This document shows positions 1 to 12,647 of a stretch of 64,000 bases of DNA, one piece after another. The notes beneath the pieces were generated by a model, which saw only the letters and a list, made by a program, of their open reading frames with translations, was not told the DNA's origin and did no database searches. The stretch is from Artocarpus heterophyllus (taxonomy: Eukaryota > Streptophyta > Magnoliopsida > Rosales > Moraceae). The stretch is taken from positions 19,242,239-19,306,238 of the forward strand of contig CM046330.1 in NCBI GenBank assembly GCA_025403435.1, read 5' to 3'. The first letter of the stretch is position 1. The number at the start of each line of letters is the position of its first letter. Position numbers and translations under genes: made by a program.

Positions 1-527
1 TCTCTCAGATCGGCATGCCCACCGTGTGATATTTTGATCACGTGTTTTTGACCTGATTTTATCAGATATAGATCTGGATTCAAATTTTTGAGAGCTAATA
101 TGATAAGGACCAACCATGGGACGACCTCTATAAATAGGGAGTAAGACTCATATGTTATTTAGATCAATTGAGAGATTAGAGTGAAACTCTACTAGTAAGA
201 TTCTGAAACTCCCTGAGAGCTCTTATTCATAAATCACAAACACTAGCTTTGGGTTCTCTCAATTGGTTGGAAGGAGAGTCACCTGGTGGAAGAGCTGTAC
301 ATGTGAGCCCAAACTCACTCCGATCGTGGATAGAAAATAGCAAAGAAGGCTAGTTGGTTGAGGTCCTTCTAGAACATTTCTTCTTTTCACTAATTGAGGA
401 AGCTTTTTTACATTTACAAGGTTAATAACATCTGGTTAATTTATGTATATAGCATGTCAAACTTGTGTTTTAGAAAATACTCTGATATAAAAATTTTAAA
501 ATTCTGTTGCGTACTATTTTTCTAACA
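1..527 (+). repeat. 5' LTR (3' portion only), copia family 1
   Basis: It matches the last ~530 bp of the 3' LTR at 8239-10205 and of the solo LTR at 5252-7275: the same TATA segment, the same stretch around ATCAATTGAGAGATTA and the same terminus. It ends TCTAACA, directly followed by the primer-binding site. The window begins inside it, next to a GGCATGCC palindrome core (from position 12). Confidence 0.92.
129..136 (+). promoter_or_regulatory. LTR promoter TATA box
   Basis: TATAAATA lies in the context CTCTATAAATAGGGAGTGA-like. The same box is present at the corresponding place of the other two LTR copies (6875-6882 and 9806-9813), so it is the probable element promoter (inference from position and conservation). 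Confidence 0.7.
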
Positions 528-529
528 AT

Positions 530-541
530 TAGTATCAGAGC
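530..541 (+). other. Primer-binding site, initiator-tRNA-Met type
   Basis: TAGTATCAGAGCC begins three bases after the LTR terminus. It resembles the plant consensus TGGTATCAGAGC, complementary to the 3' end of initiator tRNA-Met, with one mismatch. Confidence 0.85.
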
Positions 542-1039
542 CATGGTTTTTACATAAATTTACGAGTTTGTGATCATGCTATATGCATAAATTATGTGAT
601 ATTGATCCCTCGTATGCTTGAATTTAATTTTATAGGGAGTTGGGACTCTAGGTTTCTATATAATTTTATATGTTGTCATGGATTATATGGTGAATGTTTA
701 TTAATTAATTATGGTTGATTAAATTATTATTTAATTAATTATTAATTAATTAATTTATACTGGTTATGGTTCCTTAGACGTTAGAATGTGTATCTAGATT
801 TTTTATGTAATTAGATAGCGGACTATCATCTACGTATAGGAATTATTATTTAATTTTAAATTTGTAAAAATTTTGTAATTAAATAATCATTTAGACAAGA
901 CAGATCTAGAAGCGGATCTAGAAGATGGATAATGGCGTTCCTAGGTATTTCTTAAGTCTCTAATTTTATGTTTTGAATTATTGAAAATAAAATTGATGAA
1001 TTGCATTAAAAATTGTATTTTCTAGCAAGGGTGTTTTTG

Positions 1040-1272
1040 CTTGGTCAGCATGCCGAACCCTTTAGTTCGACAGGGCAGATGTGAGGTTCGGTAGGCCGTC
1101 AGCGGGGCAGAAATCAAGTGACTCTGGCGACAGGCTGAACTTCTGGTTCGGCAGGCTGATTAGTCATGAACTGGCAGGCCGATTAGTCATGAACCGACAG
1201 GCCGATTTATGGAGATCGACAAGCCGATGGGTCATGACCGGCAAGCTGATCACCCAAATCGACTTGCCGGCA
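1040..1272 (+). repeat. Array of GC-rich near-palindromes in the copia leader, ~22-bp period
   Basis: Units of the type TTCGGCAGGCCGAT have cores starting near 1047, 1069, 1090, 1129, 1150, 1173, 1196, 1218, 1240 and 1261, so steps are 21-23 bp except for one 39-bp gap. Some spacers are also shared (GATTAGTCATGAA occurs twice), as in a minisatellite. The array stands out as a GC island in a leader that is otherwise strongly AT-rich. Related units occur in the LTRs of this family (6670-6755, 9664-9700). Confidence 0.85.
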
Positions 1273-2242
1273 GAGAGTTGAAAAATTATTCTAGAAAATG
1301 CGTAGTTTTTGATGTAGTTTTAATTTTATTTTTGGAATAATTCTAAGAAACATTAAATTTGGATATGATCGAAAATTTGGAGTATTCGATTCATATGGGA
1401 TTTAAGACTTGAAGATGGGCATTACATGAAGAAGATACAACTTGAGGATTCAAGAATGAAGATTCGATAATATGTTTCGATTATTCTCTTGTAATCTTTG
1501 TTTTCTATTCTCTAGGGTGGAACCATAATATTACGATTATTTATTATTATTTTGATTGTAGCTTTGTTTGATTGCTTTGCTTGTATGCATTATAATATGA
1601 TTTGCTATGTATATTGGTAACATGTCATATAAAATAAGGAGTGCCGCTTAATTTAAAATTGTTCACGCATGTTCTTAAAATAAAACCTTGATTTCAAAAG
1701 ATTAAGAGGGAGAAGGTTTTCAAAGAGAGGGCCTAAGGCCTCTGTCGTTAGTCTATAGGAAGAACATGGTGGCCTCAACCCCTAGAAAGAGATTTCTATC
1801 ATCTACTAGATTAGATCTTCGAGAGGATAAGGTATTTTAGCATGATTTATCGTTGTATACCCTTAGGTGGTGATTATAAATCATAGATAAAATATTAAAA
1901 CAATGGTTATACACTCATGTTAATTTTATTATTAACCTCCGCTAGGAGTTTTGTTAATAAAATTAATGGCCAAAGAAATGATTATTAATATATGCCGGAT
2001 CATACGGGTCCTGGATGGCATATATTATCAAGAGGGGATCCGTGTTCCTAATTGAATTTGGCATGACTCCCCTAGGAGCTTGTTGAATTCTGAGTTAGAA
2101 ATTATCATTGTAAGGTTGTGATATTTTCAAGGTTTTGACACATAAACACATTTGTATGTTTTTACATGATTGTGCTATCTTACTAAACTATTATGCTATG
2201 TTTGCTTATGTTTGGTATAGGATTCTTTATTGTAGGTTAAAA

Positions 2243-5200
2243 ATGTCTAAAAATGTTTTATCTTCAATCCTTGACAAAAACCACTTAACCGGAGAGAATT
2301 ATAATGATTGAAAATGGAACCTGGATATCATCATCTTCTTTGAGAAACTGAAATTTATGCTGACAACCTCTTGTCCTCCTAGGCCTACAGGAGATTCCAC
2401 CAACAATCAATTTCAAACATATGATCGTTGGAAAGACGCAAATGATCAGGCCCGCTGCCACATTATGGCCATCATGAATAATGTGCTATAGGCTCAACAT
2501 GAGGATTATGAGACTATTAAGCAGATCTTGGATAATCTAGAAGATATGTTTGGAGGCCAGGCCCTAACAAAGCGACAAGGGGCACTTTGAAAACTCTTGA
2601 ACTGTAAGCAGAGACCAAGGACATCTGTAAAGGAGCACATGATGTTGGTCATGGGTTACCTCACTAAGGCACAAACCAATAGAGCCGACATTGATGCTGA
2701 AACTTATATGACTATGGTCTTTGAGACTCTTTCAAAGAAAATTATTCCGTTTAGATCTACTTTTAATTTGAACAATAGGCGGGTATGACCTTAACAGAAT
2801 TAATGAAACAGTTACAAGAGTTTGAGCTGCTGGTCAAGGAGTCTCCTGCTGGTGGCGAGGCCAATTTGGCAACTGCTTTTGGTTCCAATCCTAATTCTGG
2901 GAATGGAAAGAAGCAACGGGCCAAGAACGAGAAGTCTTCTATTCTTGCTAACAACAAGAGCAAGAAGAAGAAGAAGAAGAACCCAAAGAAGCTAAAGTGC
3001 TTCTTCTATGGGAAGGTTGGGCATATCAAGAAGCATTGCAAGGACTTCCTTTTCAAAGGAGGTAAGTGTGATCTTCTGTATTTAGAAACTTTTTTGGTTC
3101 AAGAATCCATTGACATTTGGGTCATAGATTCTAGTGCAACTAATCATGTTTGTGTTTCTCTATAGGGGTTCAAAGAAACAAGAAGTTTGCTTCATAAAGA
3201 CTTCACGCTTCGGATGGGCGATGGATCCTTGGTCTTAATGGAAGCAGTGGGAAATGTCCATCTTTATTTTGATAATTATAGGAATTTAATTTTACGAGAT
3301 TGTTTTTATGTTCCTAAATTTAAAAAGAATTTAATTTTTGTATCTTGTTTATTTAAAGACTCCTATTTGGTTTTTTTTAATAATAAAGTGGTGATTCGTA
3401 AAAACAAATCTTTTATCTGTTCTGGATGGATGCAAAATAATCTATATTTTATCAAACCCAAGATGGACTTACTGCTTAATGTTGAGATGAATGATAATAA
3501 TTCTAAAAGACTTAAAACTTCTCACTCTAATAAGACTTATCTTTGGCATTTGCGCCTTGGTCATATTAACCTGAATAGGATTCAAAGATTAGTAAGGGAT
3601 GGACCTTTAAGTCACTTAAAGGTGAAATCTATACCTCAATGTGAATCTTGTTTAGAGGATAAAATGACCAAAAGACCATTTAGGTCTAAGGGCAATAGGA
3701 TCAAAGGGGTTCTAGAACTTGTCCACAGTTATGTTTGTGGACCCATGAATATCGGGGCATGAGGAGGGTATGAGTACTTCGTCACTTTTATTGACGATTA
3801 CTCAAGGTCTGGGTATGTGTAGCTGATGCACCACAAAAGCGAAACTTTTGACAAGTTCAGGGAGTTTTGGGCTTAAGTGAAAAAGCAATTGGGTGACCTA
3901 TAAAAGCACTTCAATCCGATCGAGGTGGGGAATACTTTTCTGATGAGTTCTTAGGACACTTATTAGAGAATGAGATTTTATCCTAATTGATTGCGTTGGG
4001 CACTCCACAGCAGAATCGCATAGCGGAGGGAAGAAATAAGACTTTATTGGACATCGTTAGGTCCATGATGAGTTATTTATCATTGTCTTCATCATTTTGG
4101 GGATATGTACTACAAACCACATGTTATCTTTTGAACAATGTGCCTTCAAAGTCAGTTCCTAAAACTTCTCATGAGTTATGGACGAGCAAGAAGACATCCT
4201 TAAACCATATTCACATATGGGGATGTCCGGCTTATGTCCTATTTAGGGATACGAATAAGTTGAAAGCACGTTCTGAAGTTTGCGTGTTTGTAGGATACCC
4301 AAAAGAGACTAAAGGGAGTTATTTCTATAACCCAAAGGAAAATAAAGCCGTGGTTTCAACTAATGCAACTTTCCTTGACGAGAGTTACATGGACGACTTT
4401 AAGCCTCGAAGTAAAGTGGTGCTTGAGGAGTTAAGGAGTGATTCGATCGCTCTGGGGGTTCCGGTAGAAACCACTCCACTTGGTGTAGAAAAACCAAACG
4501 AACCCGAACAACAACGTAAGGGGCTTCGGCGTAATGGGAGGATCGGGTGTCAACCCGAGAGGTATATGTTCAATAGGGAGGCCTTCTTAGCTAAACCAGA
4601 TGAACATGACAAGGATCCTTATACTTACGCAGAAGCTATGGAGGATGTTGATTCAAAACTCTGGACAAAGGCCATAAACACAGAGATGAAGTCTATAAAG
4701 ACTAATCGGTTCTGGGAACTTGTGGATTTTCCTGGAGGGGTAAAACCCATAGGGTGTAAGTGGATCTACAAGAGGAAAAGAGGAGTAGATGGAAAGGTCA
4801 AAACCTTTAAGGCTAGACTGGTATCTAAGGGTTATACACAAAAGGAAGGAATCGATTACGAGAAAATCTTTTCACCTGTAGCTATGCTTAAGTCCATCCG
4901 AATTCTCTTGTCGATAGCTGCTGCTCTTAATTACGAGATTTGACAAATGGATGTTAAGACGGCTTTTCTAAATGGCTATCTTGATGAGTCCATTTATATA
5001 GAACAACCAGACGGGTTCAAGGTTAAGGGTCAGGAGGGTAAGGTTTGTAAGCTGCTAAAGTCATGTTATGGACTTATGCAGGCTTCCTGTTCTTGGAACA
5101 TAAGATTTGATTAGGTGATCAAGACATATGGGTTCTCACAAAATGTAGATGAGTCATGTGTTTATAAACACATTAAGGATGGGATGGTAATTTTTCTACT

Positions 5201-8200
5201 ACTCTATATAGATGACATTTTGCTAATTGGCAATGATGTTGGGGCATTCTCTGTTAGACATGTATGCCCTAAGGAGTAAAAATGTAATAAGTTTTTGGAT
5301 ACATTTTTATCAATAAATAATTTATTCATTATTTATATACCAAATCTTGTCCTCTTTACGTTCATATTTGTTGAATGTATGTTAAGCAAGCAATAGTCTG
5401 AGACTGTCGGTCTAAACCTTAAGAATTGGGCATATGATGAACGGATTATACGGAAGACACGACTCTTAAAGTGATGGTCTAAATCATACGATCCGTAATT
5501 GAGGGAATAAAACTAGGCGCTTTATTCATGCAAAGATTTTTATGTTGTCTATATCCCTTTTGGGAGATGGTTTGTCTTGACCATCAGAGGTGGACTCCGT
5601 GAATAAAAATATTGGCACGTTGTCATAAGTGACGATGTGTTGGATCGGGACTTAAAGTGAATTGATTTGGATTAATAATTCTGTCTTGGTAAATCGATTC
5701 ACTTTAGACAATCATTTGTGTTGTATCTTAATCCTGAGATGAATAGTGGGCCCATTGTCTTGACTTGTGTCTTTTGATGTACCAAAGGGTGACACCCACA
5801 TCTTAATAGTGGTATGCATGCCAGTACATTGGAAGCATGACTCTTGATGGCGTAGACTTGTTATTCATAGATATGGAATCCATAACTCCTCTTTAGAAGT
5901 AATGGAATCCTCTTATATGTGTTATCCTATAATTAGAAAACTGGAGCGCTTAACCATTTGGATACATAGGTGTAACCGAATGGTATACTGTCTTTGGATG
6001 GTAAGTTTTCTAATGGTGAGATAATGGAATGTAAGATAAAAATAATCGGGAAGGCAAGACAGAACTTGTCCTTAAGCTGATTATAGATTATCATATGGGG
6101 ATACGATACACTATGATATGTCATGGAGACTTAGCTATACGGGCTTCGTAATTCTATATAGTTCGAGAGTACAGCTCCAAGCTTTTAGTGGCGTAGCGTT
6201 AGAGTTGATAATTATGAAATGTATATCTGGGATATTGGGTTTCATCATTATCGGGAGTTTGAACTATATAGGTCCATTTGGTCCCCTTTGCTAGCTCACA
6301 ACATCCTATAACGACATGGAGTGCTTTTCCAATAATTGGTAACTTGTGTCGGATTTATCAGATTGGTTAAATTTTGGAAGAATTAAATAATTCATGTCTG
6401 TTTATCGGTTGAATTAATTTTGTAATAAATTAATTCAAGATAAACTTGTTGAATTATTGGGATCAGATAATTCTTGTATGTTTATCGGTTGATTTAATTT
6501 TGGATAAATTAGATCAAGATAAACTTGTAGAATTATTGAGAATTGATTTATTTTCTTAATAAAGTTGTTTTGATCAGATAACTTCTCTATTGGTTTATTT
6601 GAATTAAAACTAAGACTTTATCTTATAGAATCTCGGGTGAAAAATAAAAGATTCGTGAGATTTTTTTTCGATAATTCGGCCTATCGATGGATGTGTTCAA
6701 CCTGCCGATGGGACCTGTTTGGCCTGCCTACCGATGGGATCTGTTCGGCCTGCCGATCAACGAAGGATAAGATCACGCATATCTACACGGATCTTATCAG
6801 ACATTGATCCGAATTTGATTCTGATCTGAATTTTGAGACCTAATCTGATGAGGACTGGCCCTAGGACCAACCTCTATAAATAGGGAGTGATTCTCATAAG
6901 TTACTTAGATCAATTGAGAGATTAAGATAGATACTCTACTAGTGAGAATCTGAAAACTCCCTGAGAGCTTTTGTTAACAAATCACGAACACTTGCTTTGG
7001 GTTCTCTCGATTGGTTGGAAAGGGAGTCACCGGTGGAAGAGATGTACGTGTGAGCCCACACTCACTCCGATCGTGGATAGAGAATAGCAAAGAAGACCAG
7101 TTTGTTAAGGCTCTTTTGGAACGTTATTTCTCTTTACAGATTGTGGAGGTCCTTCAGCATACAAATGTTAGTAAGATCTGGTTAATTTATGCATATAGGA
7201 TGTCAAACTTGTGTTTTGGAAATTACTCTGATGAAAAAAAAATTTTAAATTCCGCTGCGTACTATTTTTCAAACATTCTCATCGGTCAAATTATGGTTGA
7301 CCAAATAGTTTGACATGAAAGACTTAGGTGAGGCTAATTTTTTTCTCGGTATCTAGATTTTTTCAGATAGGAAGAATGAAATGATAGCTTTGTCTCAAGC
7401 CAGCTACATAGATAAAATTCTCAGGAGGTTTGTGATGCAGGATTCCAAGAAAGGTGGGCAACCATCTAGATATAGAATTACTCTTTTTAAGAAAGACTCT
7501 CCAAAGTCTGAGAAAGAAAGAGAATACATGAAGAAGGTGCCTTATGCTTTGGCAATGGGTAGTCTCATGTATGCCATGCTTTGCACACGATCAGATATTT
7601 GTTATGCGGTCAAAATTTTAAGTCAATTTCAGGCGGATCTAGGACTGAACTACTAAGTTGTGGTAAAGCATATTTTCAAGTACCTGAGAAGGACTCAAGG
7701 GTATATGCTTGTGTATTCAGGTGAGAACTTAACTCCTCTAGGATATACTGACTCGGATTTTCAATCTTGTCTGGATTCTAAGAGATCGACTTTAGGTTTT
7801 TGTGTTTACTCTGGGCGACGGTGCCATCAGTTGGAGAAGTGTGAAGCAAGATTGCACTTTGGATTCAATGATGGAGGCCGAGTATGTGACAACTAGTGAT
7901 GCTTCGAAAGAAGCAGTGTGGCTCTGCAAGTTCGTTGTGGATCTTGAGGTAGTTCCTGGTATGGATAAGATGGTATCACTATAATGTGATAACAGTGCAG
8001 CGGTAGCTAATGCTAAGAAACCAAGATTTCATAAGAAGAGTAAGCATATTGATTGGAAGTATCATGTGATAAAGGACTTCATCGAGGGTGGGCATGTCAT
8101 GGTGTCCAAAATCACGTCTGAGGACAATTTAGCTGATCCATTCATGAAGACACTTACTGGGAGAGTCTTTGAGAGGCATATGGAAGCTATGAGGATGCGA

Positions 8201-8224
8201 GATTTATTATATTTGCTCACTTAG
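2243..8224 (+). pseudogene. Copia gag-pol polyprotein remains (family 1), split by a solo LTR
   Basis: Gag begins at ATG 2243 and meets a TGA where tryptophan is expected within about 20 codons. A CCHC-type zinc knuckle lies near 2997-3040, with the second cysteine replaced by tyrosine (CFFYGKVGHIKKHC). The protease active site is DSSAT (near 3127). Next come the GAG-pre-integrase motif LWHLRLGH, the integrase core (FVTFIDDYSR, near 3778), and reverse transcriptase with GCKWIYKRK, QMDVKTAFLNG and the catalytic YIDD box near 5205. The solo LTR at 5252-7275 then interrupts the RT, and the RT end and RNase H (YTDSD, CDNSAAVANA) continue from 7276 to the stop at 8222-8224. At least ten in-frame stops, several of the TGG-to-TGA/TAG kind, make it non-functional. 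Confidence 0.92.
5252..7275 (+). mobile_element. Solo LTR of copia family 1, nested in the RT of the same family
   Basis: It runs from TGTTAGACATG to CAAACA and aligns along its length with the 3' LTR at 8239-10205. It is flanked by a perfect 5-bp target-site duplication TTCTC (5247-5251 and 7276-7280). No internal sequence remains, as expected after LTR-LTR recombination. It carries its own TATA box (6875-6882) and four GGCCTGCC palindrome cores at 6678, 6699, 6721 and 6747. Confidence 0.95.
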
Positions 8225-8226
8225 TG

Positions 8227-8238
8227 CCAGTGGGAGAT
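8227..8238 (+). other. Polypurine tract, copia family 1
   Basis: CCAGTGGGAGAT lies immediately before the 3' LTR start TGTTAGATG and just after the polyprotein stop. This is the expected plus-strand priming site. Confidence 0.8.
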
Positions 8239-10205
8239 TGTTAGATGTGTATACCCTAAGGAGTAAAAATGTAATATGTTTTTTGAGACATTTTTATCAA
8301 TAAAGAATTTATTTATTATTAATATACCAAATTTTATCCTCTTTACATTCATATTTGTTGAATGGATGTTAAGCAAACAAAAGTCTAAGACTGTCGGTCT
8401 AAACCTTTAAGAATTGGGCATATGATGGACAGATTATGCGAAAGACACGATTCTTAAGGTGATAGTCTAAATCATAAGATCCGCAATCGAAGGAATAAAG
8501 TTAGGTGTTTTATTCATGTAAAGATTGTTATGTTGTCTATATCTCTAACGGGAGATGGTTTGTCTTGACCATCGGAGGTGAACTCCATGAATAGAAACAT
8601 TGGCATGTTGTCATAGGTGACGATGTGTTGGATCAGGACATAAAGTGAATTGATTTAGATTAATAATTCTGTCTCGACAAATCAATTCACTTTAGACAAT
8701 CATTTGTATTATATCTTAATCCTGAGATAAATAGTAGGCCCGTTGTCTTGACTTGTATCTTGTGATGTACCAAAGGGTAACATCCACATTTTAATAGTGG
8801 TACGCATGTCGATATGTTGGAGGCATGACTCTTGATAACGTAGACCTGTTATTCATAGATATGGAATCCACAGCTCCTTTGTAGGAGTAGTGATATCCTC
8901 TTACATACGTTATCTTGTAATTGGAAACTAAAGTGCTCAACCATTTGGATACATAGGTGTAACTGAGTGGTATACTGTCTTTAGATAGTAAGTTTTTCGA
9001 TGGTGAGATAATGAAACGTAAGATAAAAATAATTGAAAAAGTACAACAAAACTTGTTCTTAAGCCGATTATAGATAATCCTATGGGGATACGATACACTA
9101 TGATATGTCATGGAGACTTAGCTATACGGGCTTTGTAATTCTATATAGTTCGAGAGTACAGCTCTAACCTTTTAGTGGAGTAGCGTTGGAGCTGATAATT
9201 ATGAAATGTTTATTTGGGATATTGGGTTTCATAATTATCAGGAGTTTGAACTATATAGGTCCATCAAGTCCCCTTTGTTAGCTCACAAAAATCCTGTAAC
9301 GATACATTTTTTCAATAATTGGTGACTTATGTTAGATTTATCAGATTGGTTGAAATTTAGTGAAATAAGATAATTCATATCTATTTATCGGTTGAATAAA
9401 TTTTGTGATAAAATTAATTCAAGATAAACTTGTTGAATTATCGGGAACGGATAATTCATGTATGTTTATTGGTTGGATTAATTTTGAATTAATTCAGTAT
9501 AAACTTGTTGAATTATCAAGAATATTTATTTTCTTAGAGATTATCTAAATAAAGTTGTTTTAATTAGATAACTTCTCTATTGGGTTATTTAACTTAAAAC
9601 TGAAGCTTTATCATAAAAATCTCAAGTGGAAAATAAAAGATTTTTAGGGATCATTTATCGCAAGTTCGGCACCCCGATCTCCTAGATCGACATACCGACC
9701 ATGCGATATTTTGATCACGTATTTTTGACACGATTTTATTAGATATTGATCTAGATTTTAATTTTTGAGGCCTAATTTGATAAGGACCAACCATGAGACG
9801 ACTTCTATAAATAGGGAGTGAGACTCATATGTTATTTAGATCAATTGAGATATTAAGAGTGAAACTCTACTGGTGAGATTCTGAAACTTCTTGAAAGCTC
9901 TTGTTCACAAATCACCAACACTAGCCTTGGATTCTCTCAATTGGTTGGAAGAAGAGTCGCCTAATAGAAGAGTTGTATGTGTGAGCCCACACTTACTTCG
10001 ACCGTTGATAGAGAATAACAAAGAATGCTAGTTGGTTAAGGTCCTTCTGGAACGTTACTTCTCTTCATTGATTGAAGAAGGTTTTTAGCATTTACAAGGT
10101 TAGTAAGATCTGGTTAATTTATGCATATAGCATGTTAAATTTGTGTTTTAGAAAATGCTCTGATAGAAAAATTTTAAAATTTCTCTGCGTACTATTTTTC
10201 CAACA
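8239..10205 (+). repeat. 3' LTR, copia family 1 (1967 bp)
   Basis: It starts TGTTAGATGTG and ends TTCCAACA. It aligns with the solo LTR (5252-7275) and with the partial 5' LTR (1-527). The TATA box is at 9806-9813. Only two degenerate palindrome cores remain (9668 and 9689), fewer than in the solo LTR, so array length varies between copies. Confidence 0.92.
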
Positions 10206-11025
10206 TAGATCGCCCGTCGACCACCGCTTAGATGGAGATCGAAGGCCAACGAACCAACGACGCACCGACCCACGAGCCTCAGACCTGCTCTTCCTCTCGC
10301 TCTTGCTCTTTCTCTCTTTTCACGTTCTCGCTCTTCTTTTTCAAACATTATTTGTAGCTTATGCCAACAGATTTTTATTATTTTTAGATAATAAAAATTT
10401 TACTATTCTTCAACACTTGAGCCTGCTGTTGAAAACGAAAGAAAAAAAAAAAAACACTTGAGTTCGGTATTTGATATACTTAATACAACATCTTTTTTTA
10501 CCAGGATAATTTGAAAAGTTTATGTAAGCTAAAAGGCGTAATTTCAAAGGTTTACGGAAGCTAAAAGGCAGATATTTATTTTTTTTAAAAGTATTTTCTT
10601 GTGTCAGAAGGAAATAAAAGAAATTGAAATGTGGCACAACTTGCAGTTTGTAGAAAAACTTGTTTTTGATAATGGCTATGAAATCCTCTTACTACATGAA
10701 ATCTCAACCGACATCTCTAGCTGAAGAAGTCCGAATTACCAAAAATAATTAAAAAAAAATCTCAACTGATCAATTTAGCAGCCCCCCTCCCCCCGCCCGA
10801 CAAAAAAAAAAAAAAAGAGAGAGAGAGAGAAAATATCAACTGCGCAAAACACTTTTCAGCCGTTGGATTTTCACAGCGATTGGTTCATATTACACGTGTC
10901 ACCTCCCAATCGTGCCAACCAAAACTCAACGAATTTTTTCTTCCAGCACGCGCAAAATGCATGAAACCAGCCATACTACCATGAACAGACAAGACAATTA
11001 CCCAGCAAACTTTGGGGGTGTTTGG
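10206..11025. other. Spacer between the copia element and the BPS1 promoter
   Basis: No gene is recognised. 10206-10330 is GC-richer than its surroundings but codes for nothing recognisable. The stretch holds poly-A runs near 10441 and 10801 and a short GA tract near 10817. An ACACGTGTC box at 10892-10900 may belong to the downstream promoter. Confidence 0.6.
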
Positions 11026-11176
11026 CAGTGATAGAATCACTTAATTTTTATCATAATTTTAGTTATAAATAGTATAAAATTCTTATATGTTATAGTAAAC
11101 AATAAAAAAAATATGATACAGTATAAAAAAGTGGTTCCCACCACTAGTTTTCACCGCCTTTTCAAACAGCCTATTA
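11026..11176. mobile_element. MITE-A copy (short AT-rich non-autonomous element)
   Basis: It has a GGGTGTTTGGCA-like left end, a TTTCAAACAGCCT right end (imperfect inverted ends) and the core GTTATAAATAGTATAAAATTCTTATATG. The same core recurs at seven or more other places in the window. Confidence 0.6.
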
Positions 11177-11209
11177 AAAAATATATATTTTATACTTCCA
11201 GTGATATTC

Positions 11210-11219
11210 GACACGTGTC
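11210..11219. promoter_or_regulatory. ACGTG-core palindrome (G-box/ABRE-like) upstream of BPS1
   Basis: GACACGTGTC is a perfect 10-bp palindrome lying upstream of the presumed BPS1 leader exon. A second ACACGTGTC occurs at 10892-10900. Such boxes are typical bZIP/bHLH binding sites; a role here is inferred from position only. Confidence 0.4.
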
Positions 11220-11424
11220 AAATTTTGTGTTTCACGGGTGACTTTATCACCAACCCCTTATCAGCTACAAAAGGGCAAACTCGGCCTCACGAAAATCTCT
11301 CGACTTTTCAACGGAGGAAGACGAAGAGAAAAAATAGGAGACAAGAGTCGCCGACTGCGAAGCTTTCCTTGAACTTTCTCTCTCTTATCTCTCTCTCTCT
11401 ATCTCTACGCGTGTTTGGGATTTG

Positions 11425-12629
11425 GTGAGAATTTATTCGTTTTTCTCTTTGAATTTTTGCGATTTCCTTGTCCTTTCACTGTGTAATTTCACCGAAATCG
11501 GCGGATAATTAGTGGATTCTGTTCTTGTTTTTGTTTGGTTTCGGTGTTCCTTGTAGATTTACCTTAGGGTTAGGCTTTTCGTGTGTCGTTTTCGCGATTT
11601 TAGAGTCGATCGGTGCCGTATTCTTGTAGATCTGATAGTTTGGTAAGTGATTTTGAAGGAAATTTGTGTTTTTTATGTGTTGTTGATTTTGTTGTTCAGT
11701 TTATGCGTAATTTTTTGCTGTGAATTGTTTTGATATCTGATGTTTGGTTTAGATCTGTTAGGTTATGTGGTTTCTGTGGTGTGGATGGTTCTTTTGTTAA
11801 TTTTTATGCCTGGAAGAAAAAGACATCCGAAATTGAAACCCCACGAAATTGGTATCCGAAATTGAAACCCCACGAAATTGGTAATCTTTGTTTTGAAGGA
11901 GTAGGGCTGCGATTAGTGTTTGTATTCGTTTGACCTTGTGTTTGGTTGCAAGAAACTGGATTTAGGAAGTGGGAAGAAGCGAAAAAGGTGAAATTGAAAC
12001 CCTAAAGCAGAGTCCTCGATTTGGGGTGTTTGTATTTGTTTGATCATGTGTTTGGTTGCTGAGAAGCAGGAAAATGAAAGCCGGAAGGGTATTTTTGAAT
12101 TTTTTTGCAGGTTATTATTATTATTATTATTATTATTTCCTGTAGGGCGAAAATCAGAGATTGATTAGTTTTTATCGGCTTCTTAGGTGTTCCATGATAA
12201 CGAAACTCAGGGCTGATGGTATTACTCTTATGTAGTTGAATCATTTTTTTTTCTTTGTAGTATTGTATCAGTTGGCTTGGCTACTTTGTTTTATCGATGT
12301 TCCTTAAAATCAAGCCCATAACGTTTCTAAAGTTATCTTTGTGTTTTCTGATTGTTTTTGAAAGCTGATTAAGAAGTTATCACATATCATCTTGGCTTAT
12401 GAAAATGATTTGCATTTTGGTTTGTTTGCTTTTGTTTTTCCTCTTTCTTTTTCTCCTCCTTTTTTTTTCCCTCTTTTTTGAAGTATCCGTTCTCCAAAAT
12501 TCGAGTACTCATTGAAGCTGCTGAACACATTATATTGGAGCAATTTGTTGTAGGCTTCTTATATTGACATTCATTTTTTGTTGGGTGCCAGTTTTAAATA
12601 GGTGTTTTGTTACTGAATTTTTCTTGCAG
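11425..12629 (+). other. Probable leader (5' UTR) intron of the BPS1 gene
   Basis: The donor is TTTG|GTGAGA at 11424/11425. The acceptor is TTCTTGCAG, ending at 12629, only 18 bases before the start codon and preceded by T-rich sequence. The interval is T-rich and lacks a long frame. It contains a perfect 29-bp tandem duplication (11825-11853 and 11854-11882, beginning ATCCGAAATTG) and a TTA trinucleotide run near 12113-12136. Alternative donors exist (for example TTG|GTAAGTG near 11642), so the exact 5' end is uncertain. Confidence 0.6.
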
Positions 12630-12647
12630 TTGTAAACATAGTTCAAG

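Larger units (their letters stand above)
1..10205 (+). mobile_element. Ty1-copia LTR retrotransposon (family 1), degenerate, 5' end outside the window
   Basis: The order is partial 5' LTR (1-527), primer-binding site, long untranslated leader with a palindromic array, gag-protease-integrase-RT-RNase H remains (2243-8224), polypurine tract and full 3' LTR (8239-10205). The integrase-before-RT order identifies it as Ty1-copia. Many in-frame stops and a 2-kb solo-LTR insertion in the RT show it is dead. LTR ends are TGTTAGA...TCTAACA-like. The base after the 3' LTR (TAGAT, 10206-10210) should be the target-site duplication, but the 5' flank cannot be seen. Confidence 0.93.
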
